A DNA stretch of 34,745 nt from Methanolinea sp. UBA473 (GTDB lineage Archaea; Halobacteriota; Methanomicrobia; Methanomicrobiales; Methanospirillaceae). The position numbers and the translations under genes were made by a program. The DNA is taken from assembly GCA_002509495.1 (NCBI GenBank), contig DAEV01000072.1:403-35147 (forward strand). The letters are read 5' to 3'. Within the stretch, counting starts at the first letter, position 1; each line of letters begins with the position of its first letter. The notes under the pieces were generated by a model that had not been told where the DNA came from, did not search any database, and saw nothing but the letters and a program-made list of their open reading frames with translations. Shown one piece after another: positions 1-8,642 of this stretch.

Positions 1-89
1 GGCGGAGCCTTCGCGGTATGACCCCCTCCTGTATGAGAATTACCGCGGTTCTCAGGTTCCGGCCCGGAAATTTTTAAGGGTACACCTCT

Positions 90-111
90 CGCGGGGCGCC
101 CCCGCGGCGGG
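90..111. repeat. GC-rich palindromic intergenic element, copy 1
   Basis: A hairpin with 7-base arms (CGCGGGG at 90-96, CCCCGCG at 100-106) and a 3-base loop. The block 91-111 is almost the same as 32198-32219: one G fewer and one C/T difference. Both copies lie about 110-120 bases beyond the stop codon of an anchored polyglycine PKD protein gene. Function unknown; it could be a transcript end structure or a dispersed repeat. Confidence 0.5.
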
Positions 112-189
112 CCGAAAGTCCCCAAGAGCGTCACTCAATGCTGTGCGTTATCTACCAAAAGAGGCAAAAACCAATATCTTCGATAATAA

Positions 190-213
190 AAAAGCAAAAA
201 AAAAGTGGTGCAA
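190..213 (-). terminator. T-rich transcript end after the PKD gene
   Basis: Read on the minus strand, two runs of T (six to nine long) follow the stop codon of the 221-2104 gene within about 10-30 bases. U-rich stretches without a strong stem are the usual archaeal intrinsic terminators. Inferred from sequence only. Confidence 0.45.
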
Positions 214-220
214 AAATAAT

Positions 221-2104
221 TTAGGTTAGCCCCTGGATCTCCCAATCCTCTTCTTCAGGGGCTTTTTCGGCTTCCGCGGGCGTGGCCTTCCTCCGCCGCA
301 GGAAGTAAAGTGCGATCGCAATTACCGCGATGACGATGATCACCACGATCGCGATCTTCATGATCAGATCGATCGGTAAATCGCCCATCAGGGGCGTCGC
401 GGTGGGTGTGACCGTCGCGATGGTGGTAACGGGGGTTGCAGGAGCCTGGCCCCGGGCCACGAAGAGGGCAAAGATACTGGTATGGGTGATCTTTGCGCTC
501 ACGGTCCGGGTTTCGCTGCTCACGGTGGTCGGGAGGTCTTCCCACGTCGATGTGGCAGGGTTGTACCACTTGATGGAGAGGTCCCGTCCCTGCATCGCTG
601 CCCAGTCGTTCTCCGGGAGCAGGATGGAGAACGTGGCATACGGATCGAACTCGGATCCCGAGGGCTCCAGGTCGTACGCATACCCTGCGAAGACAAAGGG
701 TGCCCCGTCGGGGACCGGCGGCATCTCGGAGTCGGCAATCCTGCGGATGGAGAGGGTGAGGAGCGGGCCTCCGTCCGACGCGGTGGGGCGCGTCCCGCCG
801 ATCATCGAGAGGGAGGCGATTCCGTCCTCTGCCACGATCACCACGGACTGGGAGAGTACCAGGTTGGAGTTCAGGGGAAGCGTTCCGCCTGTCGGGCCTA
901 TCTCCACGGTTGTCGGGGTGGGGGTGGCTGTGGGGCTGGCATTCGGGCTGACGATGTATGTAGCTCCGCCGCCACCCCCGCCACCTCCACCGCCACCGCC
1001 GCCGCCTCCGGCACTGCTGGTGACGTAGATATAGTCGACACGGGTGAGATTTCCGGTCCCTGCGGCGTTCCATGCGGTGAGCGTCACCGAATACTTGCCA
1101 TACATGTACCGGTGGGCGGGGTTCTGCATGTTCGAGGAGGTCCCGTCGCCGAAGTCCCAGAGCCAGTTGGTGGGGTACCCGACGGTGGTGTCAAAGAACT
1201 GCACGATCAGGGGTTCCTTCCCGGTGAGGGGGCTCGCAGCAAAGGATACGACCGGCGCAGAGAGGTTGGTCCGCAGGTTGAGCTCTGTGTTGCCTCCCTG
1301 GTGGAAGGGGTAGGAAGATGTCCACGGCCCTCCAGCAGCCACATCGTAGACCTCAGCCTTGAGATTGTCGACGTAGAACTCAATGGTGGCGTTCTCTGCG
1401 ATGTATCCAATTACCTTAAGTTTTGGATCGAACGCACCTGGTCCGCCATACTGGCCTGCAACGGTCATGTTGAAGGGATTGTCCTCTCCGTAAATGACAT
1501 CGTCCACCCTGGCTTCGATGACAGATCCCGCAGGGGCCGGCTCACCGCTCCTGATGGTGACATTCCCATAGAAGACATGGGGGAGGGAGGAGATCGAGGT
1601 ATGAACGGGTGATGGAGTTGAAGTGGGGACCACAGTAGTGACAACGGTGGTCGGGGGTACGGTTGTTACAGTGGTTGTGGGAATACTGGTAGTGGGAGAA
1701 GTGGTGGGAATGGCGGTGGTAACCGTGGGAGTCACCGTCGATGTGGGGACCACCCCGGTCACCGTGAGATTGAGGACTTTATACTCTCCTGAATCGAAAG
1801 AGGAAGTCTGTTGCGCTTTCACGTTGTTTACGTAAAACTCAATCACTGCGCACCCGCATGACGCCTCAGAATAGGTTATCCCAATCCACAGATTCTCATA
1901 TTTTCCAACTTCGGTGGTTACCACCTCGTCCCTAACAGTTTCATATACCTTGCCTTGAATGACGGTACCTACCGGGGCAGGGACTCCATTGATCGTAACA
2001 GTCCCGTTGAAACCACAAGGTATAGGAGGCGGGTTGTCAACAGCTGAGGCTATCCCGACTACCAGTATGATTAGCACCAAAAAAATGAGTGTTTTGTTTG
2101 TCAT
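221..2104 (-). CDS. Membrane-anchored PKD-domain surface protein with polyglycine hinge
   Basis: A 627-residue exported protein. Residues 1-21 form a signal peptide. Residues about 29-116 and 176-277 are two copies of one domain (shared pattern PAP.G..I near the start and IEFYV..LKA near the end), joined by a Thr/Pro linker (120-170). A PKD domain follows (about 284-363, with WLWDFGDGT), then 15 glycines (366-380), then a module (381-552) that matches the end of the 5520-8618 protein. A membrane helix at about 580-602 is followed by RRRK and an acidic cytoplasmic tail, so the bulk lies outside the cell. ATG 2104 is preceded by GAGGAG three bases upstream. The gene starts 27 bases after the DUF3821-like gene and is probably cotranscribed with it. 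Adhesion or envelope structure is likely; no enzyme motif was seen. Confidence 0.85.
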   Translation of the reverse strand: MTNKTLIFLVLIILVVGIASAVDNPPPIPCGFNGTVTINGVPAPVGTVIQGKVYETVRDEVVTTEVGKYENLWIGITYSEASCGCAVIEFYVNNVKAQQTSSFDSGEYKVLNLTVTGVVPTSTVTPTVTTAIPTTSPTTSIPTTTVTTVPPTTVVTTVVPTSTPSPVHTSISSLPHVFYGNVTIRSGEPAPAGSVIEARVDDVIYGEDNPFNMTVAGQYGGPGAFDPKLKVIGYIAENATIEFYVDNLKAEVYDVAAGGPWTSSYPFHQGGNTELNLRTNLSAPVVSFAASPLTGKEPLIVQFFDTTVGYPTNWLWDFGDGTSSNMQNPAHRYMYGKYSVTLTAWNAAGTGNLTRVDYIYVTSSAGGGGGGGGGGGGGGGATYIVSPNASPTATPTPTTVEIGPTGGTLPLNSNLVLSQSVVIVAEDGIASLSMIGGTRPTASDGGPLLTLSIRRIADSEMPPVPDGAPFVFAGYAYDLEPSGSEFDPYATFSILLPENDWAAMQGRDLSIKWYNPATSTWEDLPTTVSSETRTVSAKITHTSIFALFVARGQAPATPVTTIATVTPTATPLMGDLPIDLIMKIAIVVIIVIAVIAIALYFLRRRKATPAEAEKAPEEEDWEIQGLT

Positions 2105-2131
2105 GCTCTCCTCACGGTGCTCTCACCGGGA

Positions 2132-5100
2132 TCAGGCGCTGATTGCAGCCAGGGTTCCGGGGGCGTTCATGAACAACCAGTATCCTTTCATCGGGTTCAT
2201 TAATGTGCCATCGTTTACGTCGTTGATGATGGCAGGGGTTTCGTACTGCTGCGTGACGGCATTGAATCCCATAGCAATAGACCACTGGTTTTTCACCGAG
2301 ATCAATGTTCCCTTGGCCGAGACCGGGCTCACGTCAGAAAATCCGATCAGGTTCCACCCCGAATAAAGGTTCTTGGTCGGCGGAAGCTCGGTCGGGTCAT
2401 TCTTGTAGGTCAGAGTAACCGTACTCGGCGAGGTCTGATAGATCCAGATACCGTCCAGGGGCTTTACGATCGTTCCAGAATCCATGGAGATCCAGCCAGA
2501 TGATGCATCGTAGAGCCAGAGGGGTCGTCCACCGGTTTTATCCAGCACTCCCGCGAAGACGACGCCGGTAGTATTTTGCCCTATGGCAAGTGTCCTCGGG
2601 GTCGAGATGAGGTTCCATCCGGTGTACAGGTTGATAGTATGCGGCGCCTGGGTGGGAGTCGGGGTGACGGTCCCGGTCTGGGTGGGGCCGGTGGTCACGC
2701 TGATGTAACCGTTCTTGGTGACCGACGAGCTTCCCGAGAGTCCAGTGACGCTGAGGGTTACAGAGTATGTCCCTGCATTCTGGTATACATGGAGCGGGTT
2801 CGGCTCGGTCGAGGTGAATCCATCACCGAAGTCCCACGACCAGGTCGTCGGGGAACCGATGGAGATATCCGTGAACTGCACCGACAGGGGGGAGCCTCCC
2901 GACGTGGGGGTCCCTGAGAATCCTGCCTGGAGCGCGTTGTTGCTCTCCACCTTAAAGGTGAGAACAGCGATGTTGTCGTCGATGTTCGGGTCGTCGAATC
3001 CCGCCAGCAGCGCGTTCAGCGCTGCTGTTCCGGCCAGGCGGTCAGGCCCGTCGATCACGAAGAGCTTGCTCCACCGGACGGGTGTCGCAGTCACTACGAA
3101 CTTGCGGTTGATATCGGGGTACCAGACTTCGTTATGTACGTAGGACCCCCACCACCAGTACCAGTTCCATTCGTCCGAGATCTTGTTCTCAGGTATAATG
3201 TCCAACCTGTGGTTGTACATTGGGTGCTGGACTACTACTGTATAGGTACCTGGGGAAAGATCCAGTGTTGAGAAATAGTTCGAAAGATCGGCCGAAAACT
3301 CTCCTGTCGGGCAGTCAACTTTAACAATCTCAAAGATGTACTTCTGTCCGGCTACCTTGTTCTCGCCAAAGACCCAAATTCCGATCGGGACAGTATTGTC
3401 TTGCTCCCCGACTGCCTCTCCACGAAGTCCCATTGCCTCACCATCCACGATGATGGAAGGCCCGGCGCAGCAGATGATCTGGATGATCTTGGGATTGACG
3501 TCTGCAGTAAGGGTCGGCTCAAGGAAGGTGAACGGTTTCTTTGCCCAGGCAGCGCAGCTTTCATTTCCTTCGACGCATTCGGTGCAGGGTACTCCCTCGA
3601 GAGTAGGAGCATCGTTGGGCATGCTTGTCGCGTAGATAGTGTACTGCCCCAGATCGATCTGGAGATCCCGAGTATACCAGAAGTACTCCCACGTGTCGTC
3701 CGATTTGATGACGTTGACCTGGGTGAATGAAAGCGGTACTCCGTTGATGACAGAGTGCGTCACGGTCATATTATCTCCTACACAGCTCTGGCAGGGTCCC
3801 TTGATGAATAGGTAAGTGACCTTGGAGTCGGTGTTTGTTCCGAATACCCGGACAGTCTCGCCAAGGTAGGTGGAATCGGTCATCTCGTCGCAGACTTCGG
3901 TGTTGATGGTGACGACACCCTGTTCAATGTTCACGCAAGCCTCATCATAAGGCCTGTCAGTGTCCAACGCGCAGACGTCATTATACTCCCAGCGTTGGAC
4001 ATGTATCTTGTAGGATGAAGGCTTGGTGCATGTGGATGTCTGCCACTCGATTGTTCGTTCTCCGTTCTCGTCAGTTTCCACGATTGCATACGTATATTTA
4101 CTATAGGATGGGTCCTTGGGCATTATTCCCGATAAATTTTTTGTACACATGCATCCACACCATTCTATCAGTGTGTTGTTAATTGTGTATCTCACTTCTT
4201 GCTGACCACTGCATGGAGCATAGAAGTAACCGAATTTATCGTAGAATAAAACTCCCGTTTGATTATCCATCATCAAAGGAGGCCGATCGCAGCAATCCCC
4301 CGTCATCTGGTCGCTGCAGCACCCGTTCGGGCAGGCAACACAATCTTTGATCCAGATGATGTATCTCCAATTGGGAATTCCTTTCACGGTGGTATAGAAT
4401 TTTTCACCACGGATGAGTGAGGATGGAGTGACGGTAATTTCTGGCTGTTCCTCTTCCAGGGTGACTGTTCTGGCCGTTGATGTGAATCCAAGTCCATTTT
4501 CGTTGCACTGCAGGGTGACAATATAATCACCTGCACTATAAATCGGGTAATTGGATGCATCAAGGGTACCTGTAGCCCAGAGGTCAGGAACATATATGTT
4601 GGAACTGTCCCCGGAGGACCAGTGCCATGGACTGATGTTGAGTCGCAGGTTCGTGAGAGGTTTTTGAGTCTCCTGGATCGTCCATAGTGCTGTGTATTTC
4701 ACTCCTCCCGGATTGGTGACAACAATTTTCACGTCTCTTGGTGTTACGTTTAGATCCCTTAAGTAAATGTACTGGAGATTTGTGGGATCGATAACGAAAT
4801 CCAGCTCATTTCCAATCATCGCCGTGCCGTCTGTCACATCAGACGATGCGGTATTGTCCCAGATCTTGACATGCCCCACCGGTTCGAGGACTTGAAAGGC
4901 ATGTTCGGTAGGGGCATTCGTACCATCCCACTGCCACCACCATCCAGATGTTGTGCCAGCGAAATTAGTTGAATCGATGTTGAAATGGTCTACATCGTAT
5001 CCGGAAAGATCGATGGAACGAGTAGGGCCAGATGGAGTACTGTTTGGATCTCCCGCCCACCATGCGATATACGGGGCTGTATCCACAGCATTCGAAATGT

Positions 5101-5233
5101 CGAGGTCCTTTTCCCCGATCAATACGATTCCGTTCTGTGGGACCGTTTTCAGATCCGCTGCTACCGGTATCGCCACAGTAAGAATGGCGATACTCAGTAG
5201 TACTAAGAAGAGCACGTAGTGTCGAAGCTTCAT
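2132..5233 (-). CDS. Secreted DUF3821-like, PKD-containing, cysteine-rich surface protein
   Basis: A 1033-residue protein with a signal peptide (1-26, ending VAA). The start of the mature chain (GIVLIGEKDLDISNAV, 35-50) and the block GPDRLAGTAALNALLAGF followed by NIDDN (729-754) look like the DUF3821 family of Methanomicrobiales; this is assigned from memory of the family. Cysteine clusters occur at 298-315, 359-363, 481-484, 550-560 and 588-589. One PKD domain lies at about 768-846 (WSWDFGDG). The C-terminus (866-1033) holds two related halves, each opening with LY(T/S)GWNLI. There is no C-terminal membrane helix, so the protein is probably secreted or held by the envelope. A minus-strand box A lies at 5256-5265 and an AGGTGGTG-type ribosome site at about 5242-5249. 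The middle of the gene is markedly AT-rich. Confidence 0.8.
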   Translation of the reverse strand: MKLRHYVLFLVLLSIAILTVAIPVAADLKTVPQNGIVLIGEKDLDISNAVDTAPYIAWWAGDPNSTPSGPTRSIDLSGYDVDHFNIDSTNFAGTTSGWWWQWDGTNAPTEHAFQVLEPVGHVKIWDNTASSDVTDGTAMIGNELDFVIDPTNLQYIYLRDLNVTPRDVKIVVTNPGGVKYTALWTIQETQKPLTNLRLNISPWHWSSGDSSNIYVPDLWATGTLDASNYPIYSAGDYIVTLQCNENGLGFTSTARTVTLEEEQPEITVTPSSLIRGEKFYTTVKGIPNWRYIIWIKDCVACPNGCCSDQMTGDCCDRPPLMMDNQTGVLFYDKFGYFYAPCSGQQEVRYTINNTLIEWCGCMCTKNLSGIMPKDPSYSKYTYAIVETDENGERTIEWQTSTCTKPSSYKIHVQRWEYNDVCALDTDRPYDEACVNIEQGVVTINTEVCDEMTDSTYLGETVRVFGTNTDSKVTYLFIKGPCQSCVGDNMTVTHSVINGVPLSFTQVNVIKSDDTWEYFWYTRDLQIDLGQYTIYATSMPNDAPTLEGVPCTECVEGNESCAAWAKKPFTFLEPTLTADVNPKIIQIICCAGPSIIVDGEAMGLRGEAVGEQDNTVPIGIWVFGENKVAGQKYIFEIVKVDCPTGEFSADLSNYFSTLDLSPGTYTVVVQHPMYNHRLDIIPENKISDEWNWYWWWGSYVHNEVWYPDINRKFVVTATPVRWSKLFVIDGPDRLAGTAALNALLAGFDDPNIDDNIAVLTFKVESNNALQAGFSGTPTSGGSPLSVQFTDISIGSPTTWSWDFGDGFTSTEPNPLHVYQNAGTYSVTLSVTGLSGSSSVTKNGYISVTTGPTQTGTVTPTPTQAPHTINLYTGWNLISTPRTLAIGQNTTGVVFAGVLDKTGGRPLWLYDASSGWISMDSGTIVKPLDGIWIYQTSPSTVTLTYKNDPTELPPTKNLYSGWNLIGFSDVSPVSAKGTLISVKNQWSIAMGFNAVTQQYETPAIINDVNDGTLMNPMKGYWLFMNAPGTLAAISA

Positions 5234-5255
5234 TTTGTTTGCACCACCTTGATTG

Positions 5256-5265
5256 TATATATAAG
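5256..5265 (-). promoter_or_regulatory. Box A promoter of the DUF3821-like gene
   Basis: On the minus strand this reads CTTATATATA, a consensus archaeal TATA box. It lies 23-32 bases upstream of ATG 5233, so a start about 25 bases downstream would give a very short leader. That leaves little room for the GGTGG ribosome site at about 5242-5249, so a more distal start is also possible. Confidence 0.5.
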
Positions 5266-5426
5266 ACAGGAACCCGGCAGGTCCACCTTTCGGGATAATC
5301 CTCTCTTTTATATACTCTGCATTGGGGTGGAGATGTTTATATATTTTTCCCTTGCCCCGATCGGAAATTCACCAGACCAGCATCCCGAAAGAACGATTCC
5401 CGGTGTGGGTCGGGCAGATCCTTTTT

Positions 5427-5442
5427 GAAAAACGTTTATATA
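5427..5442 (+). promoter_or_regulatory. Strong plus-strand BRE/box A with no gene downstream
   Basis: GAAAAACG followed directly by TTTATATA matches an archaeal BRE plus box A on the plus strand. The only downstream reading frame is about 14 codons (ATG 5444). Transcription from here would run antisense into the 3' end of the PKD gene at 5520-8618. Two more TTTATATA copies stand at 5307-5314 and 5336-5343 in the same orientation. Confidence 0.4.
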
Positions 5443-5519
5443 GTATGAAATCATTGCGATGCGGTCTTATCATAGACAAATACCTTTGATTCTTCCTTTA
5501 AAATGGAATTAAGGCTCAT

Positions 5520-8500
5520 TTATTCCTCTTTTTCTTCCAGGAGATCCGCGTTCTCAGGGGGTTTGCCCCTTCCCGGCCGGATTTTGAACAAATAGACCCC
5601 CAGCGCCGCCGCGACGCCGATGAGGATCACCAGGACCGGGACCAACCATACCCATGGGGAGGTGACTCCCTCTGCCCGGGTCCCAGTGGGAGTGGGTGTT
5701 GCCTCCGGAACGGTGGGTCCGGTTGTCGGGATCCCTGTGAAGAGACCGTAAATGCCCCCGCGGGTGATACGAGCGCTCACCGATCTCGCTTCTTCGTTCA
5801 CGGAGGTTTCCAGGAGTTGCCAGATCCCTGTGGAAGGATCGTACCACATCAGGACGAGGCCTTTCCCGTTCAGCAACGTCCATTGTGCCTCGTCGAATGC
5901 CAGGAGGAGCGTGGCACCCGGATCGAACGTGGCGTCTGCAGGCGAGACCCGGCAGGCGTACCCGGAAAATACCCATGGATCCCCGGGCAACGGGGGAAGA
6001 ACGCCCACCTGGAGAGCAGAGAGGTTCAGGCCAGTGACCGGCACCCCTCCGGTTCCGGTGACTTCGACCCCCTCGTTCAGGGAAAGGGTGAATATTCCGT
6101 CCTCCGAGATCATGACCACCGGTTGCGTGGTGCGGCCGTCGGGGCCCAGAAGGAGTTGACCTGAGTAGGTGGGAATGACCGTCGGGGTGGGAGTGGCTGT
6201 GGGGCTGGCATTCGTGCCGACGATGAATGTTCCTCCGCCACCACCCCCGCCACCTCCGCCGCCGCCCTGGTGGATCGCAGTGATATAGGAACTCCGGATG
6301 AGCGTGTCGCTGGAGGTCGCGTTCGATACGGTCAGCGTGACGGTGAACAACCCGGAACGCCTGTAGATGTGAATGGGATCCTTCTCCGTGGAATTCGTAC
6401 CGTCCCCGAAACTCCACTGCCATGAGATTGGAATGCCTGTGGAGGTATCTTTGAACACTACCGAGAGAGGATAATACCCGCGGACCGGGGAGCCCACGAA
6501 GTTGGCATGGAGTTCGTCGGAGGGGGTGGGGGTCGTAACCACGATGTACGCAGCCCTGGAGAGTGTATCGCTCCCCTGGTCATTGGCAGCCGTCAGGCTG
6601 ACGGTGTAGTTCCCGGCAGCGGAATAGACGTGTGCGGGATCGCGTTCGGCAGAACCTCCCCCGTCCCCGAAGGACCAGGACCAGGAAGTAGGACCGCCCG
6701 CGGACAGGTCCGTGAACTGGACGGAGAGGGGAGCGTCCCCAGAGGTCGGGTCGGCGGTGAAATCTGCCACAGGCGGATGGGAAAGGACGTGGATGTACTC
6801 GTGCTTGGTCTCCGTGTCGGATCCTCCGAGCCCCCGGACGGTCAGGGAGACGCTGTAGTTACCGGCATCCCGGTACGTGTGCACCGGGTGCTGAGTAGAC
6901 GAGTATTCCCCGTCTCCGAACGACCAGTTCCACTGGTAGGGGGATCCGCTCGATTCGTCCGTGAAGGCCACTGTAAGAGGTGCGTCCCCTGAGGTGGTAT
7001 TCGCAGTGAACCGGGCCACCGGAGCCGGCGGCACCGGGTGCACTGTGATGTAGCCGGGCCGGGCCTTTGTGCTCGTATTCCCGATCCCGTCCCCGACTGT
7101 TAGGGATACTGAAAATGTCCCTGCGGAGGTGTACACGTGCGACGGGTTGGCGGTGGTACTCCCTTCGCCGTCCCCGAAGTCCCAGTCCCACAGGGTAGGA
7201 TCACCCGCTGAGGTGTCGGTGAACTGGACGGACAGCGGGACGAACCCGGATCTGGGGGTGCCGAAGAAGTCGGCCAAGAGTCCCGTTTCGGTGATTGTGA
7301 CGGTCTCCTGGTCGAGGGCGATGATAGTGTTTTCCGGATCCGTACCCAGTGCGTAGAGCGAGTATTGCCCGGGCACAAGGGTATCAAGGCCTGTCGAAGG
7401 GATGACAACGGATGGCGACCCTGCACCAAATCCCGAAATTCCATACCCCGGGGTGATGGCTATCTCCCAGGGATGGGACGGAGCGGGAGGCCTCGGAAAA
7501 CCCTGCAGGATGAGGGAATAGTGGATCACTCTGGTCGCACCCGGGGGTGAACTGCCCGGCTGCTTCAGGAGGGAGAGCAAGTGGTTCCCGGAAGCGAGGA
7601 TCTCCGGCAGGAACCCGTCCCCCTGCTCCTCCAGCGCGGTCATGTTCACCTCGACGAGGGCCTCGTAGTCCTCGTCCTGCTTGACCATCACGTAGCTGAT
7701 GTTGGCGACGTCTCCCTGTTCCTCAAACGTCAGGGTGAGGTTCGTCGGCGCGTTCTTTTCGTAATGATAGGAAGGCGACAGGACCAGGGGGTTGTCTCCG
7801 TCCAGGATCACCACCGGCCAGATCGCGTAGAACGTGATCTTCTGCTGGCCTGGATCATACTGGAACGCTTCGAGGCTGAACTCGCCGGATTTCGGGGTCA
7901 CATTAACGGATGCGGACAGCATCTGGGCGATGAACCGATCGAATCCGAAATCTGACAGTGAATTTTCATTCCGCTTGAGGGTGAAGGCCATATCAGTCTG
8001 GTTGAAATCGCTGGTGGAAATATTGAGGAACAGGTTATGCCCGATCGTGCCGTCCGGGTTAATTTCCAGCGCCAGCGCTCCCGATTCACGGAGCAGGTAG
8101 AGCCGATCCGTGGTTCCGATAAGGGATTGCAGATCGGTGAATCCCGCCGTGGCGTTGGCCCTCGTCAGGAATATATCCCCATAGGCACCGGGAATCCTGC
8201 ATTCGATCACCGGTATTTTTCTCTCGACGAATACCGGGTACTCCTGGAAATCCGATACGGACACTGAAGTGTTGAGCGGTACGAGAATGGTAAGGTTGTT
8301 GCCGCGGATCAGGGCGTTGGCCTTTGAAAAGGACCTGTGGATCGTCTGGATCCGCGGAGGGGTGAGGATCCTGATATCGGTATTGTCTCCGATGGTGGAG
8401 AGGAGCCTGACTTCCGACTGGCCAAGGTCCATGACATCGATGAGATCGATACGGGAAACGGTCAGATTCCTGGACTTCTGGATTTGATTCAGGTTCAGGC

Positions 8501-8618
8501 TTGCAAACGGTGCAGGAGCACCCATGGCAACCCCCACGAGGGGAAATGCAACAAGGAACAGCGTGGCGATCAGGATCGTACCCTGAGGAAGCATCCTGTT
8601 CGTCGACCATCCTTTCAT
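5520..8618 (-). CDS. Membrane-anchored protein with four PKD domains and polyglycine hinge
   Basis: A protein of 1032 residues counted from ATG 8618. A signal-type hydrophobic stretch (9-34) is followed by an unassigned domain (about 35-445), four PKD domains in tandem (about 448-526, 534-612, 617-696, 704-783; each with a W.W.FGDG core), 12 glycines (785-796), a module (797-962) shared with the 221-2104 protein, a membrane helix (about 988-1011) and a short charged tail. ATG 8618 was chosen because it directly precedes the signal peptide and GGGGGAC lies just upstream; an in-frame ATG at 8642 is the alternative. The frame opens further upstream to a TTG at 8804, but that stretch does not look like protein. 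A cell-surface role is inferred; no catalytic motif was seen. Confidence 0.8.
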   Translation of the reverse strand: MKGWSTNRMLPQGTILIATLFLVAFPLVGVAMGAPAPFASLNLNQIQKSRNLTVSRIDLIDVMDLGQSEVRLLSTIGDNTDIRILTPPRIQTIHRSFSKANALIRGNNLTILVPLNTSVSVSDFQEYPVFVERKIPVIECRIPGAYGDIFLTRANATAGFTDLQSLIGTTDRLYLLRESGALALEINPDGTIGHNLFLNISTSDFNQTDMAFTLKRNENSLSDFGFDRFIAQMLSASVNVTPKSGEFSLEAFQYDPGQQKITFYAIWPVVILDGDNPLVLSPSYHYEKNAPTNLTLTFEEQGDVANISYVMVKQDEDYEALVEVNMTALEEQGDGFLPEILASGNHLLSLLKQPGSSPPGATRVIHYSLILQGFPRPPAPSHPWEIAITPGYGISGFGAGSPSVVIPSTGLDTLVPGQYSLYALGTDPENTIIALDQETVTITETGLLADFFGTPRSGFVPLSVQFTDTSAGDPTLWDWDFGDGEGSTTANPSHVYTSAGTFSVSLTVGDGIGNTSTKARPGYITVHPVPPAPVARFTANTTSGDAPLTVAFTDESSGSPYQWNWSFGDGEYSSTQHPVHTYRDAGNYSVSLTVRGLGGSDTETKHEYIHVLSHPPVADFTADPTSGDAPLSVQFTDLSAGGPTSWSWSFGDGGGSAERDPAHVYSAAGNYTVSLTAANDQGSDTLSRAAYIVVTTPTPSDELHANFVGSPVRGYYPLSVVFKDTSTGIPISWQWSFGDGTNSTEKDPIHIYRRSGLFTVTLTVSNATSSDTLIRSSYITAIHQGGGGGGGGGGGGTFIVGTNASPTATPTPTVIPTYSGQLLLGPDGRTTQPVVMISEDGIFTLSLNEGVEVTGTGGVPVTGLNLSALQVGVLPPLPGDPWVFSGYACRVSPADATFDPGATLLLAFDEAQWTLLNGKGLVLMWYDPSTGIWQLLETSVNEEARSVSARITRGGIYGLFTGIPTTGPTVPEATPTPTGTRAEGVTSPWVWLVPVLVILIGVAAALGVYLFKIRPGRGKPPENADLLEEKEE

Positions 8619-8642
8619 AAGTCCCCCTGCCTCCTGGGACAT

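Larger units (their letters stand above)
1..220. other. Intergenic region at window edge
   Basis: I find no convincing gene here. Plus-strand frame 1 reads a few codons to a TGA at 19-21 and could be the tail of a gene outside the window, but six codons cannot show that. An inverted repeat with 5-base arms (GAGAA/TTCTC) sits at about 35-53, and the GC-rich hairpin is at 90-106. Positions 188-213 are A-rich, which reads as T-runs on the minus strand and probably ends the transcript of the PKD gene at 221-2104. Confidence 0.5.

Noticed and set aside
2..229. Plus-strand frame open from base 2 through the left intergenic region
   Set aside because: It runs through the GC hairpin and the poly-A terminator text, ending in Lys-rich codons; looks like chance.
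255..1612. Several open frames opposite or offset to the 221-2104 gene, up to 376 codons
   Set aside because: They are Arg/Gly/His-rich or repeat the polyglycine tract as polyproline, lack signal or domain features, and coincide with a well-supported PKD gene.
5219..5428. 69-codon plus-strand frame across the DUF3821-like promoter region
   Set aside because: No ribosome site, overlaps the box A region, no family-like sequence; the strong box A at 5435 lies after it, not before it.
6231..6266. Repeated triplets and PKD repeats considered as a CRISPR or satellite array
   Set aside because: No regular repeat-spacer structure; all repeats are explained by glycine codons or PKD domain coding.
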